From: Paenibacillus polymyxa
GTDB lineage: Bacteria > Bacillota > Bacilli > Paenibacillales > Paenibacillaceae
Direction of reading: 5' to 3'
DNA: 64,000 nt
Assembly: GCF_015710975.1 (NCBI RefSeq)
Contig: NZ_CP049783.1
Span: 1,054,501 to 1,118,500 of the forward strand
Below, in pieces: positions 25,628-33,641 of the stretch. A program made the translations under genes and the position numbers. The notes below the pieces were generated by a model. The model was not told where the DNA came from. It did no database searches and worked only from the letters and a program-made list of their open reading frames with translations. Position 1 is the stretch's first letter; every line of letters starts with the position of its first letter.

Positions 25628-25933
25628 TTAAGAAGAAGCACGGGCAGTGACATGCGCTGGATTTTTCACAACATCTTCGTACAATACGCCTAGCATCAAC
25701 TGAATTTCCTGCAATTCTTCGATCCCTGCGCCGGTAAGGCTGAACATATCATCATGTGGTGTCAGAAAGTTTTCCTGTGTCAGGTTTTCCAGCTCCTGCT
25801 TGACTTCACGTTCTCCTACACGGTATCCGCGTTCTTCGAGAACTGGTTGTATATCTCTCACGGTCAAATCGTCCTGATGTGCATAAGAAAGCATCTGTAT
25901 ACGGATAAACAAGTTCTGAACATCTGCATGCAT
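25628..25933 (-). CDS. Small unknown protein, winged-helix-like
   Basis: A 101-residue soluble protein. The pattern LTVRDIQPVLEERGYRVGEREVKQELENLTQENFL with a following FSLTGAGIEELQEI resembles a winged-helix DNA-binding fold, but I cannot name a family. ATG 25933 has GGAGGAG upstream. Single-gene unit with its own terminator. Confidence 0.75.
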   Translation of the reverse strand: MHADVQNLFIRIQMLSYAHQDDLTVRDIQPVLEERGYRVGEREVKQELENLTQENFLTPHDDMFSLTGAGIEELQEIQLMLGVLYEDVVKNPAHVTARASS

Positions 25934-26282
25934 AATTGTAACTCCTCCCTGGCCTAAGCCAACATGTTACATTGTTTTTACCCATAGGGGAGAAGCTGGA
26001 AACAGATGAGGGCAACCCTTCATTGAATTACTTTCTATATTATATGTCCCGCTAAAACATAATGCTTTGCCGCCAGCGTTGCTTGTAGAGAAGGGAATTG
26101 TGGTGCTAGAGAAAGGAGATTATTCCAAGGAAGTAGTGCTATTTTCTACTTGACTGAATATGTACAATCGTTATATCTTAAATTAATTAACCAATGGTAA
26201 AAGTGATTTGCACAATTACCTATTTTTGGTGATATATACAACAGTTAATATGAAAATTTAATGTTAGGAGCGTGGACTCTAC
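25934..26282. other. Divergent intergenic region
   Basis: About 350 bases between the divergent 25628 gene and the msr-like gene. I see AT-rich promoter-like sequence and a GGAG site near 26268 but no clear repeat, hairpin or RNA gene. Confidence 0.4.
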
Positions 26283-26762
26283 ATGTTTCAAACTATCCCT
26301 TACGAAGGAACACGTCAGGAACAATTCGAATCCGTTCTCGGACAACTCCGGGCACTTGTTCACGATGAATCCAATAGGATTGCCAATTTAGCGAACGCTT
26401 CAGCTTTACTGGGTCACTTTCTTCCAGATGTGAACTGGAGTGGCTTCTATCTTTATGATGGGACTGAGCTTGTACTAGGACCTTTCCAGGGTTTACCCGC
26501 ATGTATACGGATTCCACTGGGACGTGGTGTTTGCGGTACCGCAGCAGCTGAACGGCGAACACTTGTCATAGACGATGTACATGCATTTCCAGGACATATC
26601 GCCTGTGACGCTGCTTCCAATAGCGAAATCGTTATCCCTCTAATCAAAAACGATGAGCTGATTGGAGTGCTGGACATTGACAGCCCGCTAAAAAGCCGAT
26701 TTGATCAGGAAGATCGTGTATTCCTAGAGGAATTTACGGCTATTCTGGTATCCAGCCTGTAA
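26283..26762 (+). CDS. Free methionine-(R)-sulfoxide reductase, GAF-domain (fRMsr/YtsP)
   Basis: A 159-residue single GAF-domain enzyme that reduces free methionine-R-sulfoxide. The three family cysteines are present: Cys74 (LPACIRIP), Cys84 (GRGVCGTAA) and Cys108 (GHIACDAAS). NWSGFYLY and EIVIPL motifs also match. Length is normal. It is likely cytosolic and thioredoxin-coupled. It stands alone. Confidence 0.92.
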   Translation: MFQTIPYEGTRQEQFESVLGQLRALVHDESNRIANLANASALLGHFLPDVNWSGFYLYDGTELVLGPFQGLPACIRIPLGRGVCGTAAAERRTLVIDDVHAFPGHIACDAASNSEIVIPLIKNDELIGVLDIDSPLKSRFDQEDRVFLEEFTAILVSSL

Positions 26763-26852
26763 CCAAAAATTGTGCATATATATAGTCTTCCTTCGCCACA
26801 ATATATGAGGGTCCTAAAACCTAAACTATCCGGCGAAGGAGATTGATGATCA

Positions 26853-27329
26853 ATGTTCAACAACATGGCTCCACAACAACAACTTCATCAATGTGAACAA
26901 ATTATGCAGCAATTGGTACAACAAACACAGCAAGGAACTGCTATGTATCAGCAATTGCTGCAACAAGAGCAACAAAACGCATCCAGCCTTGAAAGCCTGG
27001 TGCAACGCGAACGTAGCGCAGCTCAAATGATTCAAACCGCAATTCAGCATCACCAGCAAGCGATGCAGCAATACCAGCAAGTCATTCAACTGTGTAGCCA
27101 ATTGGAAAACTCCATCCGCTCAAGCAGCCAAATGACTCAACCTGGATTTGGCGATAACTATGCTTCTCGCAGTATGCAACCATCCACCTTTAGTGCAGGA
27201 AGCCACATGAACCACAGCTTTCCGCAACACATGGGGACGACCGGGCAGCATTTTGCAAGCAGTGGTAGCATGCAGCAGTACGGCAACAGCAGTCAGCAAA
27301 GCATGAGAACAGCACCAAGCAGCATGTAA
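26853..27329 (+). CDS. Glutamine-rich unknown protein, possibly spore-coat-like
   Basis: A 158-residue protein with about one quarter Gln. Residues 1-85 should form a long helix or coiled coil with Gln-Gln pairs every few residues; residues 90-158 are Ser/Gly/Met/Gln-rich and probably disordered. No signal peptide or membrane segment. I do not recognise a family. Composition resembles coat or exosporium proteins, which is only a guess. A GAAGGAGAT site precedes ATG 26853. Confidence 0.75.
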   Translation: MFNNMAPQQQLHQCEQIMQQLVQQTQQGTAMYQQLLQQEQQNASSLESLVQRERSAAQMIQTAIQHHQQAMQQYQQVIQLCSQLENSIRSSSQMTQPGFGDNYASRSMQPSTFSAGSHMNHSFPQHMGTTGQHFASSGSMQQYGNSSQQSMRTAPSSM

Positions 27330-27342
27330 GCTGCTTTACACA

Positions 27343-27391
27343 AAAAAGGGTGAACAGCAGGCCGTCGATGGGTTTGTTGTTCACCCTTTTT
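27343..27391. terminator. Bidirectional terminator
   Basis: Perfect 14-bp arms AAAAAGGGTGAACA / TGTTCACCCTTTTT between the convergent Gln-rich and MerR genes. Confidence 0.9.
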
Positions 27392-27426
27392 CATATTACT
27401 TATAGCCCTTTTCATCAGCTGTTGCT

Positions 27427-28191
27427 CTAGGTTAATTCCCGTTTGGCCAGCTCCTTCATTCCGTCTCGCAAATATTCAGCTAGCCCAGGGCGATAGCCTT
27501 CATACATTTTACTGAAATCCTCATGCTCTACATACAAGTCTCCCAGCCCGCTATAAATTTCTGCTGTAGGGGTATAGAATCGACTTACCCATTGAAGATG
27601 ACGGCGGATCAGCGCCTGTACTTCTGCACTGTTATGCTTCAATCCCTTATGCATGGCTTCAGCCAGCTCCCGATGAATCTGATCTGCCTCTGCCTGTGAA
27701 TCCAAATAATCCTCTTTGCTCCAGTTCGTCGTCGCGGTCTTACTCTCCTGGATCTTTTCTTCGACCTGTGAACCATAACGTTCCGTCAGATCACGTTCAT
27801 ACATTTCCTGCTTTTCCGGGTTAAACCCTTGGTACATTTGCTCTGGTTTCATCGTTTGTTCTCCTTTCAAATGAGCCACCGTTTCGTCGATGGTCTGAAG
27901 GAGAGTATGCAAGCGGAAGACCTTGGCCTCAATCTTGGCTCGATGCACCTGCAAAACCTCGGCTTTCTGCTCCTTGGTTTGCTTTAGCACATTGCCAATT
28001 TCGGATAAAGGCAAATCCAGTTCCCTGTACACCATGATTTGTTGAAGCCTCAACAGTTGTTCCTGCTCGTAATAGCGATATCCATTATTTCCGATATGAT
28101 GTGGTTTCAGCAATCCAATTTCATCATAATAATGCAAAGTTCGAACGCTGATTCCCGACAGATTAGATACTTCCTTTACTGTATAAGCCAT
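27427..28191 (-). CDS. MerR-family activator with TipAS drug-binding domain
   Basis: A 254-residue regulator like TipAL/Mta. The N-terminal MerR HTH reads TVKEVSNLSGISVRTLHYYDEIGLLKP, a dimerisation coiled coil spans about 75-120 and a TipAS ligand domain (GFNPEKQEMYERDLTERYG ... SGLGDLYVEHEDF) fills the rest. TipAS proteins bind thiopeptides or other drugs. Its promoter has the 19-base spacer typical of MerR targets, so it likely activates itself. No drug transporter is directly adjacent. Confidence 0.88.
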   Translation of the reverse strand: MAYTVKEVSNLSGISVRTLHYYDEIGLLKPHHIGNNGYRYYEQEQLLRLQQIMVYRELDLPLSEIGNVLKQTKEQKAEVLQVHRAKIEAKVFRLHTLLQTIDETVAHLKGEQTMKPEQMYQGFNPEKQEMYERDLTERYGSQVEEKIQESKTATTNWSKEDYLDSQAEADQIHRELAEAMHKGLKHNSAEVQALIRRHLQWVSRFYTPTAEIYSGLGDLYVEHEDFSKMYEGYRPGLAEYLRDGMKELAKRELT

Positions 28192-28216
28192 TCCGCTTCA
28201 CCTCTCTTGCTTTCAC

Positions 28217-28247
28217 AGTCTACAGTCTCACGTGGCGTGAGAGTCAA
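28217..28247 (-). promoter_or_regulatory. MerR-type promoter with 19-base spacer
   Basis: Minus strand -35 TTGACT (28242-28247), a 19-base spacer and -10 TAGACT (28217-28222). The spacer contains the perfect inverted repeat CTCACG-CCA-CGTGAG (28227-28241). Confidence 0.85.
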
Positions 28248-28371
28248 CACCCCCACTTCCCCACCTTGGTAATACACTTTTACCCTGTAAGCACATCGTG
28301 AACCGCTAATTGCCAACGATTTTTCATACTTGCGACCTACAGTAGGTATCTTTAGATATCTATGCAAAAAA

Positions 28372-28407
28372 AAGCCCTACAGCGTATTTCAAATAGGCTG
28401 CGGGCTT
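28372..28407 (-). terminator. Terminator of the second MerR gene
   Basis: Imperfect stem (GCCCgCAGC / GCTGtaGGGC) followed by eight T on the minus strand. Confidence 0.7.
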
Positions 28408-28431
28408 CTTATATTCAATTGAATTTGGCGA

Positions 28432-28803
28432 CTAAGAGAAGCTTCTTCCCATGACCACATGATCGTAAAAAGCTATCTTTTGAATAATTTTCTCCAAATT
28501 GCGCTGCGTTTGGGCCATCTGTTCTTCCACTTTCTTTTTGTGGGCAACCAGGAAGTCTCTTCTCTCTTGGATTGTGGCTTCTCCTTTTACATTTAGCTCA
28601 AGATATGCCTTAATTTCTTCAATGGTCATTCCCGTATCTTTCATAGCCATAAGAAACCTGATCCAATCCATTTGTTTCTCGGTATATACCCTTCTCCCAC
28701 CCTCATCCCGACCGACATCAGGTAGAATGCCCTCTTTTTCATAATAACGAAGGGTAGATGCTGGCAATCCGCTCCTGATTTCAACTTCTTTAATGGAGTA
28801 CAT
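28432..28803 (-). CDS. MerR-family transcriptional regulator
   Basis: A 123-residue regulator. HTH: SIKEVEIRSGLPASTLRYYEKEGILPDVGRDEGGRRVY. The C-terminal coiled coil has no obvious metal-binding cysteines, so it is probably not a metal sensor; it resembles the YyaN/AdhR branch. ATG 28803 has AGGAGGGG eight bases upstream; the upstream frame to 28821 has none. Confidence 0.86.
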   Translation of the reverse strand: MYSIKEVEIRSGLPASTLRYYEKEGILPDVGRDEGGRRVYTEKQMDWIRFLMAMKDTGMTIEEIKAYLELNVKGEATIQERRDFLVAHKKKVEEQMAQTQRNLEKIIQKIAFYDHVVMGRSFS

Positions 28804-28916
28804 AGTTGATCCCCTCCTCATTCTTTTTTTTCGCTTCGAGCCAGCTGTAACGATAAGTATAAGTTTTCATAGAAAAGAGTGCAAAATTAGGATTTCCCTA
28901 TTCACCAACTGAACAG

Positions 28917-29789
28917 CTAGCTCTCTCCCTGTCCTTCCCCTCGCAATTTCCCAATATAACTCCTTACATTCTCCTCTGGATGGCTCACTTCCCATTGATC
29001 TAACAGCCGATTGACCTCCTCATCCTGAGAATTCAACTGGTAATAGAATATGGCCGCTCGTAATTGGTGATGCTCTTCGACAGGTTCATCACCAGGCCAG
29101 TGGTACTCTTGCTTGCCGTTCTCATCGGTAGTCCCTATCGCTCCGTCCAGTAACGGGGAGCGGCCTTCTAGGCCTTCACCACGGGCAATGGCTTTGAGAA
29201 AATCGGCATGTCTCCTAGCAACATCAGGCGAACAACGGTACAAATTCTCAAAAATATCAAAGGCATCAATCGGATCGTATTCCAAATTCTCAAGGAAGTG
29301 CCTTTGCAGCAGTGTGGCAACCTTCTTATTGCCCGTCAGTCCCGACAGAAAATAAAATGTAGGCATTTGTGCCTCATAACGAAAATCATCGACATGGCTG
29401 ATAATATCGTCCACAATCTGCTCGGTCTGAACACCTTCACGGGCTAACCGAGTTAGTATCCTCACTGCCTTATACTGCGTCCAATCGTACACCCCGAACG
29501 CCACCTCATACAGCATGGGAATCGCTTTTTTCCTGTAATTGTAGATAATCTCAAAAATCGCGTCCTGTTGAATATGCAGCCAGTCGCCCAACCCTTCGTA
29601 CTTTCCTGCCAAACTCTCAGGCTTCTGCAACTCAGTTCCAAAAAAATAACGCGGGAATAGAGGCAATGCCTCTTCTCCCAGCATAGCAGCAGCCTTCTTC
29701 GCCTCGACGGTGAATTGCTCGGGCTGATCTACTAATCCGCCGACCTTTATAATGACTGCAGGAATAGCAGTGTCCAAATCGATTGCCAT
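28917..29789 (-). CDS. Unknown helical-repeat-like protein
   Basis: A 290-residue soluble, mostly helical, acidic protein. Segments such as QYKAVRILTRLAREGVQ, MPTFYFLSGLTGNKKVATLLQRHFLENL and SPDVARRHADFLKAIARGEG suggest HEAT-like helical pairs. No signal or membrane segment. I do not recognise a family. AAGGAG lies 13 bases before ATG 29789, a long spacing. Confidence 0.72.
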   Translation of the reverse strand: MAIDLDTAIPAVIIKVGGLVDQPEQFTVEAKKAAAMLGEEALPLFPRYFFGTELQKPESLAGKYEGLGDWLHIQQDAIFEIIYNYRKKAIPMLYEVAFGVYDWTQYKAVRILTRLAREGVQTEQIVDDIISHVDDFRYEAQMPTFYFLSGLTGNKKVATLLQRHFLENLEYDPIDAFDIFENLYRCSPDVARRHADFLKAIARGEGLEGRSPLLDGAIGTTDENGKQEYHWPGDEPVEEHHQLRAAIFYYQLNSQDEEVNRLLDQWEVSHPEENVRSYIGKLRGEGQGES

Positions 29790-30037
29790 ATGTAATTCAC
29801 AGCTCCTTATCGTATATTACTAAAAATTCCTTCACCAACTAGAATATTCATTCTGAATATATATCGGTAATCCCCTATAATTTCTCAACACGTTTTCCAC
29901 GATTAAAAAACATATTTTGGGAATTACTTGTATACTTTTCAACAGTTTACTTAATATATGCGATTGCTTCTCTAAGCCTATTCTTTTTTACTATAATTAT
30001 TTAGTATTATAAGGATATAAAAAAAGGAGGTTATCAT

Positions 30038-30502
30038 TTGAAAAGTACAGGTATGACACGTCCCCTAGATGCGTTAGGCCGTATCGTCATTCCCAAAGAA
30101 ATGCGAATTTCTATGGATTTTAATGTGGGTGACCCCGTTGAGATTTTTGCAGATGAGGAAACCGGTATTCTCGCCTTTCGAAAATATACCGGGGTGACGT
30201 GTAAAATGTGTGGTTCAGCCGAACAATTGACTTATTTTAGAGATAGTTTTATTTGTAAAGAATGTATTGAAAGTTTAAAGAAGGGGTTAAATTTTAGCCC
30301 TGTCCTAACACCAGCCAAATCGGCTTTAGCCAACGGACAACGGTCGATTAAAGAGTCCAAACGTCTACGGAGATCGACACAGCAGATGATTGAAAGCCTC
30401 AAAGAATTAATGCAAAAGCAACCCAATGCAGCACAGCACGAATATGCCAAAATGCTTGAGGTTTCCCAAGCCCGTATATCCCAGCTCAAAAAAATGCTAT
30501 AA
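30038..30502 (+). CDS. AbrB-family regulator with zinc-ribbon and C-terminal HTH
   Basis: A 154-residue protein. Residues 1-50 form a SpoVT/AbrB swapped-hairpin DNA-binding domain (MTRPLDALGRIVIPKEMR). Residues 55-76 hold two CxxC pairs (CKMC, CKEC) like a zinc ribbon. Residues 131-154 (AAQHEYAKMLEVSQARISQLKKML) look like a helix-turn-helix. AbrB itself is about 95 residues, so this is an extended form. The TTG start has AAAAGGAGG seven bases upstream. Probably a growth-phase transition regulator; targets unknown. Confidence 0.85.
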   Translation: MKSTGMTRPLDALGRIVIPKEMRISMDFNVGDPVEIFADEETGILAFRKYTGVTCKMCGSAEQLTYFRDSFICKECIESLKKGLNFSPVLTPAKSALANGQRSIKESKRLRRSTQQMIESLKELMQKQPNAAQHEYAKMLEVSQARISQLKKML

Positions 30503-31004
30503 CTACAGCTTGCTATCCTACATAGGTATACACCAGAGATTTCATCATGTACAGCTAATTTTGAACCGTGATACGCAGCATCATAGCTAACCGACAAAAA
30601 GCAGGAAACACATTTGCGAAATCCTCGAACTAGGTACAAAGAACTACTAGATGACTTGCAAGCGACAACGCCTTATTAATAAGACTATGCCAATTAATAG
30701 TAACGCCTAAATTAAACGAAATGATCTTCTCTACGTAAAGAAGGTCATTTCGTTTATTTATTCACATTTTAATGTTGTTTTAACTCATCCAAAATACTTT
30801 TACCTGTAAAGATATGATTTTAGTGACAGTGAGTTTCAAAAAAATATCTTATAGGAACTTGCCCATTCCAACAAGTACGTTTTCTAATCGTTCGATAGGA
30901 TCGCCACAACCACATTTCGCAACCACTAATGAAGTAAGTAATTTGGTTAATTCCGGTACACAGTCTTATATTGATGTTACTCAAATCAGTTAGGCTCAAG
31001 GCTC
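30503..31004. other. Gene-poor stretch with a terminator and a possible coding remnant
   Basis: Holds the terminator at 30714-30755. On the minus strand, 30849-30965 is open for 38 codons, ending in AKCGCGDPIERLENVLVGMGKFL, which reads like the C-terminal tail of a real protein, but it lacks a start codon with ribosome binding site. No homologue is recognised. Confidence 0.3.
30714..30755. terminator. Terminator after the AbrB-type gene
   Basis: Arms AAACGAAATGATCTTCT / AGAAGGTCATTTCGTTT (one mismatch) with flanking T-rich sequence. Confidence 0.75.
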
Positions 31005-31565
31005 TTATCCAAGTATGCCTGCAATCTGGCGAAGCCATTCTTTACGTGTATCTTCATCGGATTGGGGTACCGACTCGAAAAATATATGATACATAACGTC
31101 AAGTCCGCAATATTCAAATATGCCTTTGTCGGTCGTCAAGCGAAGCGCTTGATCCATGCCATTGCTGTCATATTCCGAATGGGATTTCCCTTGTGTATTG
31201 AGGATGATGACCTTCTTCCCCTTGAGCAGTCCCATCTGCACTCCATTTACATATTTATAAGCAAATCCGTAAGAGAATACGCGGTCAATATATCCCTTCA
31301 TAATGGCTGGCATCCCCGTCCACCATATCGGATAAATAAAGGTGACCACCTCTGCCCATTGCAAAAACTTCTGTTCCCGCACAATATCTTCTCCGATTCC
31401 TCCAATAATCTCGCTACTGCTGACTACAGGTTGAAAGCCGATATCATATAGATCACGAACCACCACATCATGCCCTTTTTGCTTTAGCCCCTTCAATGCT
31501 GTGGTCAAAATTGCATGGTTAAAGCTTTCATGTGATGGATGCGCGTAAATAATAAGATGTTTCAT
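31005..31565 (-). CDS. NAD(P)H-dependent flavodoxin-fold oxidoreductase (YwrO/KefF-like)
   Basis: A 186-residue quinone-reductase-type flavoprotein. HLIIYAHPSHESFNHAIL is the FMN phosphate-binding start, and FIYPIWWTGMPAIMKGYIDRVFSYGFAY is the family signature. Members reduce quinones or other electrophiles with NAD(P)H. ATG 31565 has GGAGGAG upstream. Two copies of an ATTGATCAAT-centred palindrome lie upstream, suggesting a repressor that responds to its substrates. Confidence 0.88.
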   Translation of the reverse strand: MKHLIIYAHPSHESFNHAILTTALKGLKQKGHDVVVRDLYDIGFQPVVSSSEIIGGIGEDIVREQKFLQWAEVVTFIYPIWWTGMPAIMKGYIDRVFSYGFAYKYVNGVQMGLLKGKKVIILNTQGKSHSEYDSNGMDQALRLTTDKGIFEYCGLDVMYHIFFESVPQSDEDTRKEWLRQIAGILG

Positions 31566-31594
31566 TTTCTTCTCCTCCATTTACTAATAAAATG

Positions 31595-31612
31595 AGTGAT
31601 TGATCAATTACT
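31595..31612. promoter_or_regulatory. Palindromic operator candidate, copy 1
   Basis: AGTGATTGATCAATTACT, 30 bases upstream of the reductase start. It is the inverse of the core of the site at 31733-31754. Confidence 0.55.
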
Positions 31613-31732
31613 TAGCTTCATACATCTTCATCTAACTGAATCTGCATCAATTCATAGTTCCAATAAAGATACGTTCAGTCAACTTGAAGCGTATGCTGCT
31701 CATAAATGTCACCTACGTTGATTGTTAATCAG

Positions 31733-31754
31733 TTAGTAATTGATCAATCACTAA
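31733..31754. promoter_or_regulatory. Palindromic operator candidate, copy 2
   Basis: A 22-bp palindrome with TTAGT and ACTAA ends around ATTGATCAAT (one mismatched pair). A further half-like CTAATTGATT follows. It lies about 170 bases upstream of the reductase gene. Confidence 0.55.
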
Positions 31755-31926
31755 TTGATTGGTCTCAGTATAGTTTATTCCTTTTTATTTCGCAAGTGCT
31801 TTTGGTTCAACTTTATATAAAGAATTGTAAAAAGATCTGATCCAAGGCAGTGTTATTATCGCTGTCCAAAGAAAATAAAGTTCCCCAGTTGATGCCCATT
31901 AGAGTGTGATGTAGAGCAATCACTTA

Positions 31927-31949
31927 ATATGACTTTATAATGTCATGTT
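31927..31949. promoter_or_regulatory. Operator candidate before the WYL regulator gene
   Basis: Inverted repeat ATGAC-N8-GTCAT (31929-31946) inside AATATGAC...GTCATGTT. The same arrangement recurs at 32892-32915 after the gene. Confidence 0.5.
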
Positions 31950-31982
31950 ATAAGGTGTATGCTACCGAGTGAGGTGAAGCTT

Positions 31983-32893
31983 ATGCCGTTAAGCAGACAT
32001 TTTGAAATCGTTTATATGTTACTCCATAAGAAAAAGTGACTGCTGATGAATTGGCAGCGCATTTTGAGGTTTCCACACGAACGATTTATCGGGACATAGA
32101 TGCCTTAAGCGCAGCTGGGATTCCCATCTACAGCAGTAGAGGCAAGGGTGGCGGAATATCATTGATGGAGGGTTATGTCTTTAACACCTCTTTACTGTCC
32201 GAGCAGGAACAAGATGATATCTTAATGGCCCTTCAGAGTGTGGCTACAGCTACCATTCCACAGGTAGAAGAAGTGCTAAGCAAGTTGAGTAGGCTTTTTA
32301 AAAAAGAAATGGAAAACTGGATCGAAGTAGATTTTTCGCCATGGGGAAGCCAAAACAGCCAGAGACAGCTATTCACTCTTATACGCAACGCGATAATCAC
32401 AAACCGTGTTATAAAGTTCCGCTATTATAACGTCGCCGGGGAACAGAGTTATCGTAGCATCGAACCTGCCAAGCTCTTGTTTAAAGATAAATCCTGGTAT
32501 GTGGAAGGTTACTGTTTAAATACCGAAAGTTATCGTGTATTTAAGATTAGCCGAATGAAAGAGATTGTAGTTACGGAAATTAGTTATGAGCCAAGAACAG
32601 TCGTAGCAGCTACAGATACAAAGGTGAACGACTTGCTTCATACCATTGAAGTAACTCTTCACATTTCTGCTCAAGGAGCTTACCGCGTATACGATGAATT
32701 TGCCGAGAAAACAATTACTCAGAGGGAAGACGGCTCTTATACCGTCACGGCACAATTTCCTGTAGGCAATTGGTTGGACAGTTATCTGCTGTCCTTTGGT
32801 CCCCTCCTTATAGAGGTTAGCCCCGAACAAGTACGTACAAGAATATTGTCTCATTTAGAAACGATGAAAAGAAATTTAAATGTTCCTCTATAA
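31983..32893 (+). pseudogene. YafY/DeoR-type WYL-domain regulator, frameshifted near the start
   Basis: ATG 31983 follows GAGGTGA and reads MPLSRHFEIVYMLLHKKK then TGA at 32037. The protein continues in another frame from GTG 32036: VTADELAAHFEVSTRTIYRDIDALSAAGIPI, with a WYL domain at about 140-215 and a C-terminal domain. One A appears missing from the A-run at 32031-32035; with six A the two parts join into a normal regulator of about 304 residues. Either the gene is broken, read by slippage, restarts at GTG 32036 without the first helix, or the base is a sequencing error. Confidence 0.8.
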
Positions 32894-32915
32894 TATGACA
32901 TTATGTAGTCATATT
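32892..32915. promoter_or_regulatory. Operator candidate after the WYL regulator gene
   Basis: Perfect 8-bp arms AATATGAC / GTCATATT with 8-base spacer, overlapping the regulator's stop codon and preceding the downstream genes. Confidence 0.55.
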
Positions 32916-32981
32916 ATTACTGCTATGATGAGTTTGAAGTTATCGCTCACAACATACTCACCATAGGAGGTTGAAGAATCA

Positions 32982-33237
32982 ATGAATCCACATAGATCCC
33001 TGCCACCAGCAGTAGAAACTTACTTTACATCAGCGAACAAATCCCAGCTTGAAGCATTTACTTCCGCTTTCGATAAAGATGCGTTGATCTTGGATATGAC
33101 ATTAATAATACCATCGTCGTAATTGCGAAGTAGACGGAGACTTTGATAAATCGAATCTTCCCGACCCACTCCTACTTAAACATCAATTTCTAGTAAACAA
33201 CAATAAAATTAAAGAACTGATTATTACACTTCCATAA
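32982..33237 (+). pseudogene. Degenerate SnoaL/NTF2-like gene
   Basis: An ATG with AGGAGG upstream opens MNPHRSLPPAVETYFTSANK and continues to FDKDALILD, the N-terminus of SnoaL-like polyketide-cyclase-fold proteins. The expected middle portion is missing and the frame ends at TAA 33120. The C-terminal part (DINNTIVVIAK, then VDGDFDKSNLPDPLLL to IITLP) follows in shifted frames with another one-base break near 33133. The gene therefore carries an internal deletion and two frame breaks and cannot make a full protein. It lies between the WYL regulator and the DUF1330 gene. Confidence 0.72.
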
Positions 33238-33269
33238 AGAAATTAAAAAATAAGAAAGGGAAAACGTAT

Positions 33270-33557
33270 ATGCCCGCTTATGTTGTTTTTATACGTGAAC
33301 AGAGTACCGATCAAACTGAACTCCAACTCTATTCTCAGTTGGCACCGGCAGGTTTGGCGGGACATTCCGTCACCCCCCTAGCAATGTATGGCGCATACCA
33401 GGTCCTGGAAGGACCCAATATTGAAGGGCTGGCCATCTTGGAATTCCCCACTTTTGAGGAAGCACAAGCTTGGTACTTTAGTCCAGCCTATCAAAAAGCC
33501 CTAAAGCATCGACTGCGCGGAGGGCGGTACCGGGGTATCATTGTCGATAGTGTGTAA
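33270..33557 (+). CDS. DUF1330-family protein
   Basis: A 95-residue dimeric alpha/beta-barrel-like protein. MPAYVVFIREQ, EGPNIEGLAILEFPTFEEAQAWYFSPAYQKALKHR match the DUF1330 pattern. No enzymatic role is established. GAAAGGG lies before the ATG. It sits between the broken SnoaL-like gene and an SDR enzyme, probably one WYL-controlled unit. Confidence 0.82.
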   Translation: MPAYVVFIREQSTDQTELQLYSQLAPAGLAGHSVTPLAMYGAYQVLEGPNIEGLAILEFPTFEEAQAWYFSPAYQKALKHRLRGGRYRGIIVDSV

Positions 33558-33641
33558 GGTTCGCAAAACAAGTGAACTCGGAGTGAAGATACCTAGAGAT
33601 AGTTCTCAACCCTATTGTCAAAATTAGGAGGAATTATTCAC

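Noticed and set aside
30820..31038. Minus-strand 72-codon frame ending past the reductase gene
   Set aside because: Overlaps the reductase C-terminus out of frame and lacks a ribosome binding site.
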